A stretch of 57,894 bases of DNA from Clostridiales bacterium (GTDB lineage: Bacteria; Bacillota; Clostridia; Oscillospirales; Oscillospiraceae). Location: assembly GCA_029265975.1 (NCBI GenBank), contig JAJUGN010000010.1:1-57894 (forward strand), given 5' to 3'. The notes beneath the pieces are model-generated. The model ran no database searches and was not told the DNA's origin. It saw nothing but the letters and a program-made list of their open reading frames with translations. Position numbers and translations under genes: made by a program. Positions 1 through 6,930 of this stretch are shown here, piece by piece (within the stretch, counting starts at the first letter, position 1; every line of letters starts with the position of its first letter).

Positions 1-40
1 AAAATTTGAGAAAAACCGCTTTGAGCTTTTGCTTTGAAAA

Positions 41-70
41 AAAATTGACGCTGAGCATACAGCGTCAATT
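41..70. repeat. Left copy of a 30-bp terminator-like direct repeat
   Basis: A perfect hairpin (arms TTGACGCTG and CAGCGTCAA around AGCATA, extended by AATT) lies immediately left of dispersed element copy 1. The same 30 bases recur exactly at 262-291 on the other side of the element, so the element is bracketed by a direct repeat that is itself a terminator-shaped palindrome. It may be a target-site duplication. Confidence 0.85.
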
Positions 71-261
71 CAGACTGTCAAAAAAGCCCATAGGGCTTTT
101 TTGCCAAGGGGGCTGCATGACGGCCGCTCTGCCGCGCCCGTCATGAGAGGTGTCATTTCCGACGTACACGCCGCCGGAAATGACCGATTTGACATTGTTT
201 ACGCCATTCGTGGCGGAAATTCCGCGATGCTTTCTTGCTGTAAACAAGTTTTTCGACAAGC
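71..261 (+). repeat. Dispersed structured element, copy 1 of 3 (~190 bp)
   Basis: A non-coding-looking element whose other copies are at 26025-26218 (inverted) and 51263-51455. The left end starts CAGACTGTC followed by an AAGCCC/GGGCTT hairpin with a T run; the right end is GTTTTTCGACAAG, a weak inverted match to the left end. Internal stem-loops are ATGACGG/CCGTCAT (around 117-145), TGTCATTTCC/GGAAATGAC (around 152-184) and a TTTCCGCC-type stem around 205-225. It carries no transposase and resembles a MITE or REP-like element. The complement holds a short reading frame also seen in copy 2. It lies at the 3' side of the leftward URO-D-like gene. Confidence 0.9.
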
Positions 262-291
262 AAAATTGACGCTGAGCATACAGCGTCAATT
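262..291 (-). terminator. Terminator hairpin; right copy of the 30-bp repeat
   Basis: This hairpin is identical to 41-70 (stem TTGACGCTG/CAGCGTCAA). It starts 16 bases past the stop codon of the leftward URO-D-like gene and is followed on the minus strand by TTTTGC, so it plausibly terminates that gene. On the plus strand it is followed by TTCTTTTCTT. Confidence 0.75.
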
Positions 292-306
292 TCTTTTCTT
301 ATTATA

Positions 307-1323
307 CTACATTCTGCCCTTCAGACGGTCGAAATAGTGCTCGCCGTAGGTGTCGTACTCGTCCGCTATGATGGGGCTTATCGCCTTGTTCAGCGGATGG
401 TTCGGATGCGCCGGTATAAAGTTGCCGGGGGCGCAATACTCGTCTATGGAGCGGCGCACTTCCTTGCGGATGGCGGCTTCGTTTATATTCGAGGTTCCGT
501 CCTCGATGACGGCGCTGTCCACGCCGCCCTGAAGCGCCATTTTCTTCCCGACTTCCTTCTGTATCCACTTTATGTTGTTCTGAGGTATAACTCCCTGCCA
601 TACGTCTACGCCTATCTCAGCCATGTCGGGAGTAATGGGCTCGCAGATGCAGTCGGCATGGTGCTGGACTATCACTCCGCGCTCGTGCATGTAGGCGTAA
701 ATCCTCGCCCAGCGCGGCTTGAGGAGCTTTCTCCAGGTCTCCGGCGAAACAAACAGGCTCTTTTTGTTGCCCCAGTCGTCGTGAATCTGGATAATATCGG
801 GCTTGATATGGTCGCAAATGAGCTTCAGGCACTCGAGCTTGAACTCCGTCAGAACGTCGAGGAGCTCGCCCATAGCTTCGGGCTCCTCCAGGTAATTCGC
901 AAGGGCGTCTTCAAAGCCCATGAGGGCGTGCGTCATTTCAAAGAGGCCGCGTGGCATGCTGAGATAAAGGAGCTGGTTTTTCCTGTCGTGCGCCTGAGCC
1001 TGAGCCTCGTGAGGCGCCCAGTCTATATTCATCTTGGAGGGCCAGGGAACGTCGATGTATTTGTCCCACTTCGTTATATCCTTTATTACTTTGTTCTGTT
1101 CGGTAGTGAAGGGAACGGCAGCGGGCTGGCCGGGTTCAAGAACCCAAGTAACTCCCCAATTGTCTTTGAACTCGCCCGGAGACTGCGTTCCGTGAAAGCC
1201 GAAGGCGCGGTCAAACATGGGCTTGCCGGTATAGTGCTCTACGGCGCATATGTACTGCGGGTCTTCGCCTTTAAGATGCCTGAGGTAGTTTTCTCTCGGG
1301 GTGATCTTGTTTGTGAAATCCAT
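307..1323 (-). CDS. URO-D-fold protein, probable corrinoid-type methyltransferase relative
   Basis: 338 residues with the fold signature of the uroporphyrinogen decarboxylase/MtaA-MtbA superfamily. A QIHDDWGNKKSLFVSPETW segment lies near the middle, followed by a His-rich VQHHADCICEPI motif at the position where corrinoid methyltransferases carry their zinc-binding His and Cys, then an IGVDVWQGVIPQNN segment. No other heme genes are nearby and the sequence reads like the methyltransferase-like branch, so true HemE is unlikely. No corrinoid protein gene lies next to it, so the substrate is unknown. The ATG has a GAAAGAGGG Shine-Dalgarno site. The gene is transcribed alone and ends at the hairpin beside element copy 1. 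Confidence 0.8.
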   Translation of the reverse strand: MDFTNKITPRENYLRHLKGEDPQYICAVEHYTGKPMFDRAFGFHGTQSPGEFKDNWGVTWVLEPGQPAAVPFTTEQNKVIKDITKWDKYIDVPWPSKMNIDWAPHEAQAQAHDRKNQLLYLSMPRGLFEMTHALMGFEDALANYLEEPEAMGELLDVLTEFKLECLKLICDHIKPDIIQIHDDWGNKKSLFVSPETWRKLLKPRWARIYAYMHERGVIVQHHADCICEPITPDMAEIGVDVWQGVIPQNNIKWIQKEVGKKMALQGGVDSAVIEDGTSNINEAAIRKEVRRSIDEYCAPGNFIPAHPNHPLNKAISPIIADEYDTYGEHYFDRLKGRM

Positions 1324-1628
1324 GATGTTATCCCTCTTTCTCAGAATAGTTTTAACATTTTATTTCAAGTGACCGCGAAAATGCGTCCCCAAAACGCATC
1401 GACTCCCCATCACTTCAATAAACAAGCTTTCAGCCAAATCTGATACTATTGTTTACTTTCTAGACCGTCAGTTCATATTGTTATTTATACCATATTTTCG
1501 GATTATATTATATAAATAAATTTTACAAAAATAATAAATATTTTATTAAAAGTATAAATTTTTTCAAAAACCGTTAAATAATTAATGCTTAAGGGCGCTA
1601 AGACCCTTAAGCATCAATTACTTCCAAA
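1324..1628. other. AT-rich intergenic region
   Basis: This stretch separates two leftward genes. The part from about 1440 to 1580 is extremely AT-rich and holds several TATAAT-like hexamers on the minus strand, so it most likely carries the promoter of the URO-D-like gene, but I cannot single out one -35/-10 pair. The rest is the terminator described at 1585-1614. No reading frame worth calling is present. Confidence 0.5.
1585..1614 (-). terminator. Rho-independent terminator-like hairpin
   Basis: A perfect 11-bp stem (ATGCTTAAGGG/CCCTTAAGCAT) lies 15 bases past the stop codon of the leftward flavin-type gene, followed on the minus strand by TAATTATTT, an imperfect U tract. Confidence 0.7.
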
Positions 1629-2021
1629 TCAAAACTTTATTACAACCGGAGGCTCGGTATACGAATAGATAGTAGCCACGGCGTCCTTGAGAAACAGCAC
1701 CTCGCAGTTGCCGTCGTCGGCCGAATACCTCCCCTTGAGTCTCGGGTTGCTGTCAAGAAAATGCTGCCTGGCTTCAACCCTGTCGTCTTCGATGGCTTTC
1801 GCCTCTATCCTTATCCACTTGCCTTCGGCCATGCCGCAGATCTCCACCTTCGGATTTGCGCTCATCTGCTTTGAAACGTTTTTCGATTTCCCCGTCTGGA
1901 TATAGAGCTTGTTTTCAAAAATATCCACCACTCCAAACGGGCGGACCCTCGGCTGGTCGCCTTCCGCCGTCGCCAGATAAAATACGCCGCATTTTTTCAG
2001 AAACTCGTATACCTCTTCCAT
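1629..2021 (-). CDS. Pyridoxamine 5'-phosphate oxidase-fold protein
   Basis: 130 residues of the split-barrel flavin-binding family. Typical features are the N-terminal CGVFYLATAEGDQPRVRPFG strand pair, the IYIQTGKSKNVSKQM-like segment and NPKVEICG. The family binds FMN or F420-type cofactors, often in small general oxidoreductases of unknown substrate. The frame is open further upstream, but the ATG at 2021 has an ideal GGAGGT six bases away and starts at the family's usual MEEVYEFL position, so the longer version is rejected. The 5'-nucleotidase gene upstream is co-directional and 93 bases away, so the two could be co-transcribed. Confidence 0.85.
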   Translation of the reverse strand: MEEVYEFLKKCGVFYLATAEGDQPRVRPFGVVDIFENKLYIQTGKSKNVSKQMSANPKVEICGMAEGKWIRIEAKAIEDDRVEARQHFLDSNPRLKGRYSADDGNCEVLFLKDAVATIYSYTEPPVVIKF

Positions 2022-2114
2022 TTCCGCACCTCCATAATTGGAATTATTTAACGCCTGCAATACAAATATATCATACAAGCTATAAAAATCAAGTAAAAGC
2101 TGATGCCCGGCGTG

Positions 2115-2945
2115 CTAGCCGCCGAACGAAACATCCGCCCCGAACGCCTTTAAAATATCGTCTTTCTCCGATTCCTCTATGTAGAAGGCTTCGTCAAGCC
2201 TCACCTCCCAGGCCCTCAGCGAAAATATGACCCTGGGAAGCTCGGGAGAGCCGAACGACGAAATAAGAGCCGTCCTTACCGGAACCTTTTCCGAGGAAAA
2301 TTCCTTCTGCAAAAGCGCCACCGTCTTGAACATCTTGGCAAAAGGCCCTTCCGGCACATTTTTCTGAATGTTTATTTTCTCGTACTCCAGAAAGGCCGCC
2401 ATGCCGTAGTTTTGATAAATCAGCTCCGCCTCAGGCGCATATCTGATTGAGCTTATGTCAAAGCCCAGCCTTATCTGGTCTATTTCATCGTCCGAATCTC
2501 CATTCGGAAAGCGGATGAGCCCCGCCGCAATGTTTGCGCCGACCGCCTCCCTGACGTCATTTTCGTTGGAAGACAGAAAAAGGTCGGTATTGAAAGCGTA
2601 GAGGTAAGGTTTCAGGTTCGCCCCGCCCACCAGTGCGCCTCTCAGGATTTCCAGGCCGTAATACTGCAGGGAATTGAAAATTCGAAGACTCGTATTCGCT
2701 ATATTGCGCGACATTATGATTACTTCGATTCTTCTTTCCCCTTTCAGAAGGGTATTTATATTGAGCAGCGCTTTTACAAGCCTGAAGCCTATGCCCGGCT
2801 TGAATATGTCCCTCTCGTGATCTATCTGATAGGCCTGATACTCCATAAGCCCTCTTTCCCGATATATCCTGTTTTCCTCCTCCATATCGAACAAGGCGCT
2901 CGAAGAAACTCCTATGACCAAATGTTCCCTGCGATCGGACGGCAT
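2115..2945 (-). CDS. Cytosolic 5'-nucleotidase (cN-I type)
   Basis: 276 residues matching the cN-I 5'-nucleotidase family (Pfam 5-nucleotidase, PF06189), best known from eukaryotic AMP/IMP nucleotidases but also found in bacteria. The signature is visible at the N-terminus as VIGVSSSALFDMEEENRIYR, followed by IEVIIMSRN, YGLEILRGALVGG and AFNTDLFLSSNENDVREA. It should dephosphorylate nucleoside monophosphates in the cytoplasm. A TTG one codon upstream is an alternative start; I prefer the ATG because AAAGGA lies eight bases before it. No terminator separates it from the downstream flavin-type gene. Confidence 0.85.
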   Translation of the reverse strand: MPSDRREHLVIGVSSSALFDMEEENRIYRERGLMEYQAYQIDHERDIFKPGIGFRLVKALLNINTLLKGERRIEVIIMSRNIANTSLRIFNSLQYYGLEILRGALVGGANLKPYLYAFNTDLFLSSNENDVREAVGANIAAGLIRFPNGDSDDEIDQIRLGFDISSIRYAPEAELIYQNYGMAAFLEYEKINIQKNVPEGPFAKMFKTVALLQKEFSSEKVPVRTALISSFGSPELPRVIFSLRAWEVRLDEAFYIEESEKDDILKAFGADVSFGG

Positions 2946-3064
2946 CAAATCATTCCTTTCGTCTTAAGTAATTGTCGTCGGCGATAATAATTTCCATTTT
3001 TATCCATCATACCACCGTCCCGCGGAATAATCCACAATATTTTCATTTTCTCCGAAATAAACAA

Positions 3065-3096
3065 AAACCCCGCGGTTTTTTTGTCCCGCGGGGTTT
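3065..3096 (-). terminator. Rho-independent terminator
   Basis: An 11-bp stem AAACCCCGCGG/CCGCGGGGTTT ends the leftward FMN/TetR operon, just past the stop codon of the last FMN-binding gene at 3107. The minus strand continues into TTTGTT. Confidence 0.85.
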
Positions 3097-3106
3097 GAAG
3101 CTTATG

Positions 3107-3523
3107 TCATTCCTTTATTTTCGCCTTCTCCAGGGCGTTTTCAATGGCCTTCAAATGCGCCTTGCACGTCAGCGTCGCGCCGCTTACGGCGTCCACCTTC
3201 AGTGACTGCGCTTTTATCACCTTATCGAACAGGCTGCCTGCGACCGAAGCGTTTTTTGCCTCCAGCCTTTGCATCCTTTTATCCAGAGCGTCTTTTTTCA
3301 CCTTGATCTTCGTGACCGCTCCCGATGAGACCTTCACCTCGACCGACACATCCCTGAAGCTGTCCTTGCTTCCCCTGAAGCGGCCCTCGAAGGTTCCGTC
3401 CCGCAGCCGCTTGAAATCCACGTCGGCAATCTCCATGCTTTTCAGTTCGTTCAGACCCGGGACGCTCCTTATCAGCGGTATCGCGAGAACAATTAACAGA
3501 ACGGCCGCAATCGCTATCCACAT
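3107..3523 (-). CDS. FMN-binding domain protein with N-terminal membrane anchor (paralogue 1)
   Basis: 138 residues: one hydrophobic N-terminal segment (residues 1-18), then an FMN_bind domain ending in VDAVSGATLT. In this family (RnfG, NqrC and similar) the Thr of SGAT, here Thr117, receives FMN covalently through a phosphoester bond made by ApbE. It is a clear paralogue of the next gene (shared PG-NELK, FK-LRDG, VEV-VSSGAVTKI and IKAQSLKVD segments), so the pair arose by duplication. The N-terminus has no positive charge before the membrane segment and an Arg just after it, which leaves its topology uncertain. AAGGAG lies eight bases before the ATG. It is last in the TetR-ApbE operon. Confidence 0.88.
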   Translation of the reverse strand: MWIAIAAVLLIVLAIPLIRSVPGLNELKSMEIADVDFKRLRDGTFEGRFRGSKDSFRDVSVEVKVSSGAVTKIKVKKDALDKRMQRLEAKNASVAGSLFDKVIKAQSLKVDAVSGATLTCKAHLKAIENALEKAKIKE

Positions 3524-3629
3524 GCTGTTTTCTCCTTCCGGACGGGCGTACCGGCGGCGAAGCGCGCCTAAATGCCCCTCATTTTCAGGTACGAGCTTTT
3601 CCGATTATAAATTAAATATTAAAACGCAA

Positions 3630-3657
3630 AAAAAATCAACCTTGCGGCTGATTTTTT
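3630..3657 (-). terminator. Terminator-like hairpin between the FMN-binding paralogues
   Basis: On the minus strand AAAAAATCAGCC pairs with GGTTGATTTTTT, followed by more T. It lies 37 bases after the second FMN-binding gene and about 107 bases before the start codon of the first, so it may partly attenuate transcription inside the operon. Confidence 0.65.
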
Positions 3658-3693
3658 TCAATAATCGGGACGTAATCTGACAATCGTTTCGCA

Positions 3694-4155
3694 TTAATTT
3701 CCTTTTGCCTGTTCAAGCGCGTTTTCGACCGCCTTCAGATGCGCGTTGCTCGTAAGCGTCGCGCCGCTTATGACGTCCACCTTCAGCGACTGCGCTTTTA
3801 TTACATCGCCGAGGAGACTTTCTATCGTTTTGCCTTTCCCGAGATCGGTTTTCTGCTTGTCGCCTGCAAGCGGGCCCTCCGTAACGCGTATCTTTGTTAC
3901 CGCTCCCGATGACACAGTGACCTCAACGGCTGCGTTTCTCAGCTTATCCTTTACGCCTATGTACCTGCCCGTGTAAACTCCGTCGCGGAGCTTTTTGAAA
4001 TCCGGGCTGGAAATGTACACGTTTTTAAGTTCGTTTCTTCCCGGCGCGGTGGCCGCAACCGCTATCCCCAAACCGGCCCCTATCACCGCAACTATTGACA
4101 GCACTACTATCAGCACCCTGATTTTCCCCTTCCTTTTCTTGATTGCCATACTCAT
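3694..4155 (-). CDS. FMN-binding domain protein with N-terminal membrane anchor (paralogue 2)
   Basis: 153 residues: a Lys/Arg-rich N-terminus (residues 6-13), a membrane segment about residues 14-36, then one FMN_bind domain with VDVISGATLT, acceptor Thr133. The positive-inside rule places the flavin domain outside the cytoplasm. Such proteins carry covalent FMN and relay electrons in membrane-associated redox chains. Two ATGs lie close together; the GAAAGG site is three bases from the first and nine from the second (4149), so the second may be the real start. The ApbE gene ends nine bases upstream, which makes this the obvious substrate of that enzyme. Confidence 0.88.
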   Translation of the reverse strand: MSMAIKKRKGKIRVLIVVLSIVAVIGAGLGIAVAATAPGRNELKNVYISSPDFKKLRDGVYTGRYIGVKDKLRNAAVEVTVSSGAVTKIRVTEGPLAGDKQKTDLGKGKTIESLLGDVIKAQSLKVDVISGATLTSNAHLKAVENALEQAKGN

Positions 4156-4164
4156 TTGCCTTTC

Positions 4165-5121
4165 TCAAATATATTTCAGCGCTATTCCCGAAGCAGATTC
4201 GAATCGGTTCTTCAGTGCCCGCGTTACATAGACGCGCAGCTTTTCGTCTATCAAAACCGCCTCGGCCTGCTTGTAATTGCTTAAAATCGCCGCTCCGAGT
4301 TCCAGCCCCGCGACGAAAACAGCCGTCGAAAGCGCATCGGCAAGCATCGCGCTTTTCGCAACCACGGTCACGCTGATAAGCCCCGACTCGGCGGGATAAC
4401 CCGTTTTGGGATTGAGAATATGATGATACCTTTTTCCCGCGGCATCGGTAAAATAGCGTTCGTAGTCCCCGGACGTCACCACCGCCTCCTCGCAGGTTTC
4501 CACAACGCCTATGAGGTCCTCCGCCCTCGGATGGCGTATTCCGATTCTCCACGCCGAGCCGTCCGGCTTGCTCCCCAGTGTGGACACGTTGCCGCCGATA
4601 TTTGAAAAAGCCGAAACGACGCCGTACTCACTGAATATTTCCATAAAACGGTCGCTCGCATAGCCCTTGGCAATACCTCCGAGGTCCATAGACTGGCCTT
4701 CGCGCTTCAGTCCCGCTGTTTTTTCCGCTTTGTCGAACACGATGTCCCGATACCCGACAAGCGGAAGAACTCCCCTTATTCTGCCGGCTTCGGGAGGGCT
4801 GACCGCGTTTTTATAGTCCCAGAGGTCGGCAAGAGGGGCGATGGTGACGTCGAAGCAGCCCCGGGAAATTGCCGATACGTCGGCTGCAAGCTCCAGTATT
4901 TTCAATGTCTCAACACCGACTGTCACAGGCTTTCCGCCCGCGCCTGCATTTATGCGCCCAACGTCGCTTTCAGGTGTAAAGCGGCTTAAAAGGCGCTCCA
5001 GCCGTTTCGCCTCTTCTTCAACGGCTTTGAGAGCCTTTGCGGCGTTTTCGCCGTAGGCCCTGTGCGCCATCTCCGTTCCCATGCCGAAATGCACGGCGTC
5101 CAAAGGTTTATTATTGTTCAT
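4165..5121 (-). CDS. apbE: ApbE-type FAD:protein FMN transferase, apparently cytoplasmic
   Basis: 318 residues with the ApbE series of motifs: RFTPESDVGRIN, the GCFDVTIAPLADLW segment, MDLGGIAKGYASDRF, NIGGNVSTLGSKPDGSAWRI, TSGDYERYF, HHILNPKTGYPAE and LADALSTAVFVAG. The enzyme hydrolyses FAD and attaches FMN to Thr/Ser of an SGAT-like motif, using Mg2+. The next two genes encode exactly such acceptors. ApbE proteins are usually exported lipoproteins; this one starts MNNNKPLDAVHFGMGTEMAH with no hydrophobic segment or lipobox, so it looks cytoplasmic. It follows the TetR gene by 31 bases and precedes its substrate gene by nine. Confidence 0.93.
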   Translation of the reverse strand: MNNNKPLDAVHFGMGTEMAHRAYGENAAKALKAVEEEAKRLERLLSRFTPESDVGRINAGAGGKPVTVGVETLKILELAADVSAISRGCFDVTIAPLADLWDYKNAVSPPEAGRIRGVLPLVGYRDIVFDKAEKTAGLKREGQSMDLGGIAKGYASDRFMEIFSEYGVVSAFSNIGGNVSTLGSKPDGSAWRIGIRHPRAEDLIGVVETCEEAVVTSGDYERYFTDAAGKRYHHILNPKTGYPAESGLISVTVVAKSAMLADALSTAVFVAGLELGAAILSNYKQAEAVLIDEKLRVYVTRALKNRFESASGIALKYI

Positions 5122-5152
5122 ATTATCCTCCCTTGCCGGAAATGGGCCTTGA

Positions 5153-5731
5153 TTACTGCAAGTCGGTCAGACCGCGTAAAACGAAGTCCGTAAGAAGGTC
5201 CTGCAGCTGGGGAAAGTACTTCAGTCCTATTTCTTCCTTATGATAGCCTATCCTGATTATGGCTTCGAACATCGCCATTATCATCTCGGCCGAAATGTCG
5301 CTTCTCATCTTGCCTGCACGCTGCCAGTCCGAAACCATTTTCAGAAAGTCGCGGTAAAGATACTCCATTCCCTGAAGCACGTTCTCCTCACGGTACAGCT
5401 TTTCTATCTTGTTGTATACGTCCGGACTGTACCACTGCCTTAATATGGGGTTTGACAGCATTCCCTCATTGTTCAATGCTAAAAAACGCTTCATAAGACG
5501 TACAGGCTCCTCGTTCATGTCTATTTTGCTGAGATTCTCTTTCATCAGAGCCTCATTTTCGCGCTCCATTATCTCCAGAAACAGCCTGTCTTTGGAAACA
5601 TAGTAATTATAGAAGGTGCCTACGCTGCAGCCAGCCATCTGAGTAATGTCGGCTACGCCGGTATCCTTGTATCCCTTTGTCGCGAAAAGCTCCCTTGCGC
5701 AGTCGTAAATGACTTTCTTTTTGTCTTCCAT
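5153..5731 (-). CDS. TetR-family repressor of the ApbE/FMN operon
   Basis: 192 residues. The N-terminal TetR helix-turn-helix is clear (ARELFATKGYKDTGVADI, then AGCSVGTFYNYYVSKDRLF); the C-terminal ligand domain is alpha-helical and not assignable. The frame is open 15 codons upstream, but those codons run through the palindrome at 5749-5784; the ATG at 5731 is preceded by GCGGGG and begins MEDKKKVIYDCAREL, so I use it. First gene of the operon that continues into apbE and the two FMN-binding genes. The promoter region carries two related palindromes, so it probably represses its own operon. Confidence 0.9.
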   Translation of the reverse strand: MEDKKKVIYDCARELFATKGYKDTGVADITQMAGCSVGTFYNYYVSKDRLFLEIMERENEALMKENLSKIDMNEEPVRLMKRFLALNNEGMLSNPILRQWYSPDVYNKIEKLYREENVLQGMEYLYRDFLKMVSDWQRAGKMRSDISAEMIMAMFEAIIRIGYHKEEIGLKYFPQLQDLLTDFVLRGLTDLQ

Positions 5732-5748
5732 TCCATCGCCCCGCTTTA

Positions 5749-5784
5749 CTATCTGAATGAATATTTTTATATTCATTCAGATAG
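5749..5784. promoter_or_regulatory. Proximal operator palindrome (TetR)
   Basis: A perfect 16-bp inverted repeat (CTATCTGAATGAATAT, four-base centre, then its complement) covers the predicted transcription start and touches the -10 box. It contains the CTGAAT half-site shared with the distal palindrome at 5818-5841. This placement is typical of TetR autorepression. Confidence 0.8.
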
Positions 5785-5809
5785 TAGCATTCCGCGCTTT
5801 CTTTGTCAA
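5781..5809 (-). promoter_or_regulatory. Sigma-A promoter of the TetR-ApbE-FMN operon
   Basis: On the minus strand TTGACA (5809-5804), a 17-base spacer and TACTAT (5786-5781) form a near-consensus promoter about 50 bases upstream of the TetR start codon, placed between the two operator palindromes. Confidence 0.8.
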
Positions 5810-5817
5810 CATATTTT

Positions 5818-5841
5818 CTGAATATTTCTAAAAATATTCAG
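5818..5841. promoter_or_regulatory. Distal operator palindrome (TetR)
   Basis: The inverted repeat CTGAATATTT/AAATATTCAG with a four-base centre lies just upstream of the -35 box and shares the CTGAAT core with the proximal operator. Confidence 0.65.
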
Positions 5842-5937
5842 CCGACGGTTTTTGCGGGATAAGGCTAAGCCGTCATTTTTGTCTGGCGGTCTCGGATTTT
5901 CCGAAAGCCGTTCGTATTTTAAGTAACATCAATAAGA

Positions 5938-5970
5938 CGAAGCCGCGGGGCGTGCCCGCGGCTTCGATTT
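5938..5970 (-). terminator. Terminator of the activase/PucR operon
   Basis: A 12-bp GC-rich stem (CGAAGCCGCGGG/CCCGCGGCTTCG) lies about 38 bases beyond the stop of the leftward activase gene; the following minus-strand bases are TTATTGATGTT, a weak U tract. Confidence 0.7.
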
Positions 5971-6003
5971 ATTGATTCGTTTATATCGGTATTGCGCGCG
6001 GTG

Positions 6004-6930
6004 TCAGCCGCCTATGACAACGTCGAGCCCGAAGCCCGCCACAACTGCGCGCAGGCTCTCCATATGCTCATCCGAAGGCGGCTCCGCCTGAATCCTCCCC
6101 TCGGACCTTTCCATACGGTCGTTTTTGGACTCTCCGAGGCGGTGATAAGGGAGGAGGTGGACCCTTACGGACATATCAAGCCTGTTAACGATGAATTCCG
6201 AAAGCGCCTTCATATTCTCCTCGGTGTCGTTGAAGCCGGGTATTATCGGAACCCTCGCCGCCATTTTCTTTTTCGCTTCCCTGAATATGCGCTCCGCATT
6301 TTCAAGAATCAGCTCATTGCCTACCCCCGTGCCCTTTTTGTGCATGGCGCTGTCCATATGCTTGAAGTCGTAAAGCACAAGATCCGTATTCTCCAGAATC
6401 TTTGAAAACTTGTCCCAGCTCCCGAAACCGCAGGTTTCAATTGCAGTGTGAACGCCCGCCTCTTTGCAGAGCGCCAGTATAGCGGAGCTGAACTCGGGCT
6501 GGCAGAGAACCTCTCCGCCGCTCAGAGTCACGCCCCCTCCGGAGCCGTCGAAAAAGATTTTGTCGCGGAGAACCGCATCCGCAATTTCTCCCGCGCTTTT
6601 TTCCTCGCCCACGATTTCTCTCGCATCCGCGGGGCAAACCGGAACGCAGGCGCCGCATACGTCGCAGAGCTTTCTGTCGGTAGATGCCTTGCCGTCTTTC
6701 AGCTCTATCGCCTTTTTCGGGCACACGGAAACGCAGGCGCCGCAGCCCGTGCATTTTTCAGCCATAAAAAACAGCTTTGGCTCCATCGTCCCGGACTCGG
6801 GATTCTGGCACCACCAGCAGCCGAGCGGGCAGCCGCTGAGAAAAACCGTCGTCCTTATTCCCGGACCGTCGTGTATAGAATAGCCCTGTATGTTGAATAC
6901 TTTGCCTTTTATTTCTCTAAGATTAAGCAT
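6004..6930 (-). CDS. Glycyl-radical enzyme activating enzyme (radical SAM)
   Basis: 308 residues. The radical SAM cluster motif is CPLGCWWC near residues 38-45, in the Cx3Cx2C form, next to the family's HDGPGIRTTVFL segment. Two ferredoxin-like 4Fe-4S motifs follow (CTGCGACVSVCP and CDVCGACVPVCP), typical of activases of pyruvate formate-lyase-2-type and dehydratase-type glycyl radical enzymes. TLSGGEVLCQPEF is the conserved SAM-binding strand. It should abstract the glycine hydrogen of the enzyme encoded divergently at 8756-11158. The ATG at 6930 has a GGGGG site; a TTG five codons upstream is less likely. Its start overlaps the end of the PucR-like gene by eight bases, so the two are translationally coupled. 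Confidence 0.92.
   Translation of the reverse strand: MLNLREIKGKVFNIQGYSIHDGPGIRTTVFLSGCPLGCWWCQNPESGTMEPKLFFMAEKCTGCGACVSVCPKKAIELKDGKASTDRKLCDVCGACVPVCPADAREIVGEEKSAGEIADAVLRDKIFFDGSGGGVTLSGGEVLCQPEFSSAILALCKEAGVHTAIETCGFGSWDKFSKILENTDLVLYDFKHMDSAMHKKGTGVGNELILENAERIFREAKKKMAARVPIIPGFNDTEENMKALSEFIVNRLDMSVRVHLLPYHRLGESKNDRMERSEGRIQAEPPSDEHMESLRAVVAGFGLDVVIGG

Noticed and set aside
307-1323. Uroporphyrinogen decarboxylase HemE
   Set aside because: No heme genes nearby, and the His/Cys-rich motif fits the methyltransferase-like branch better.
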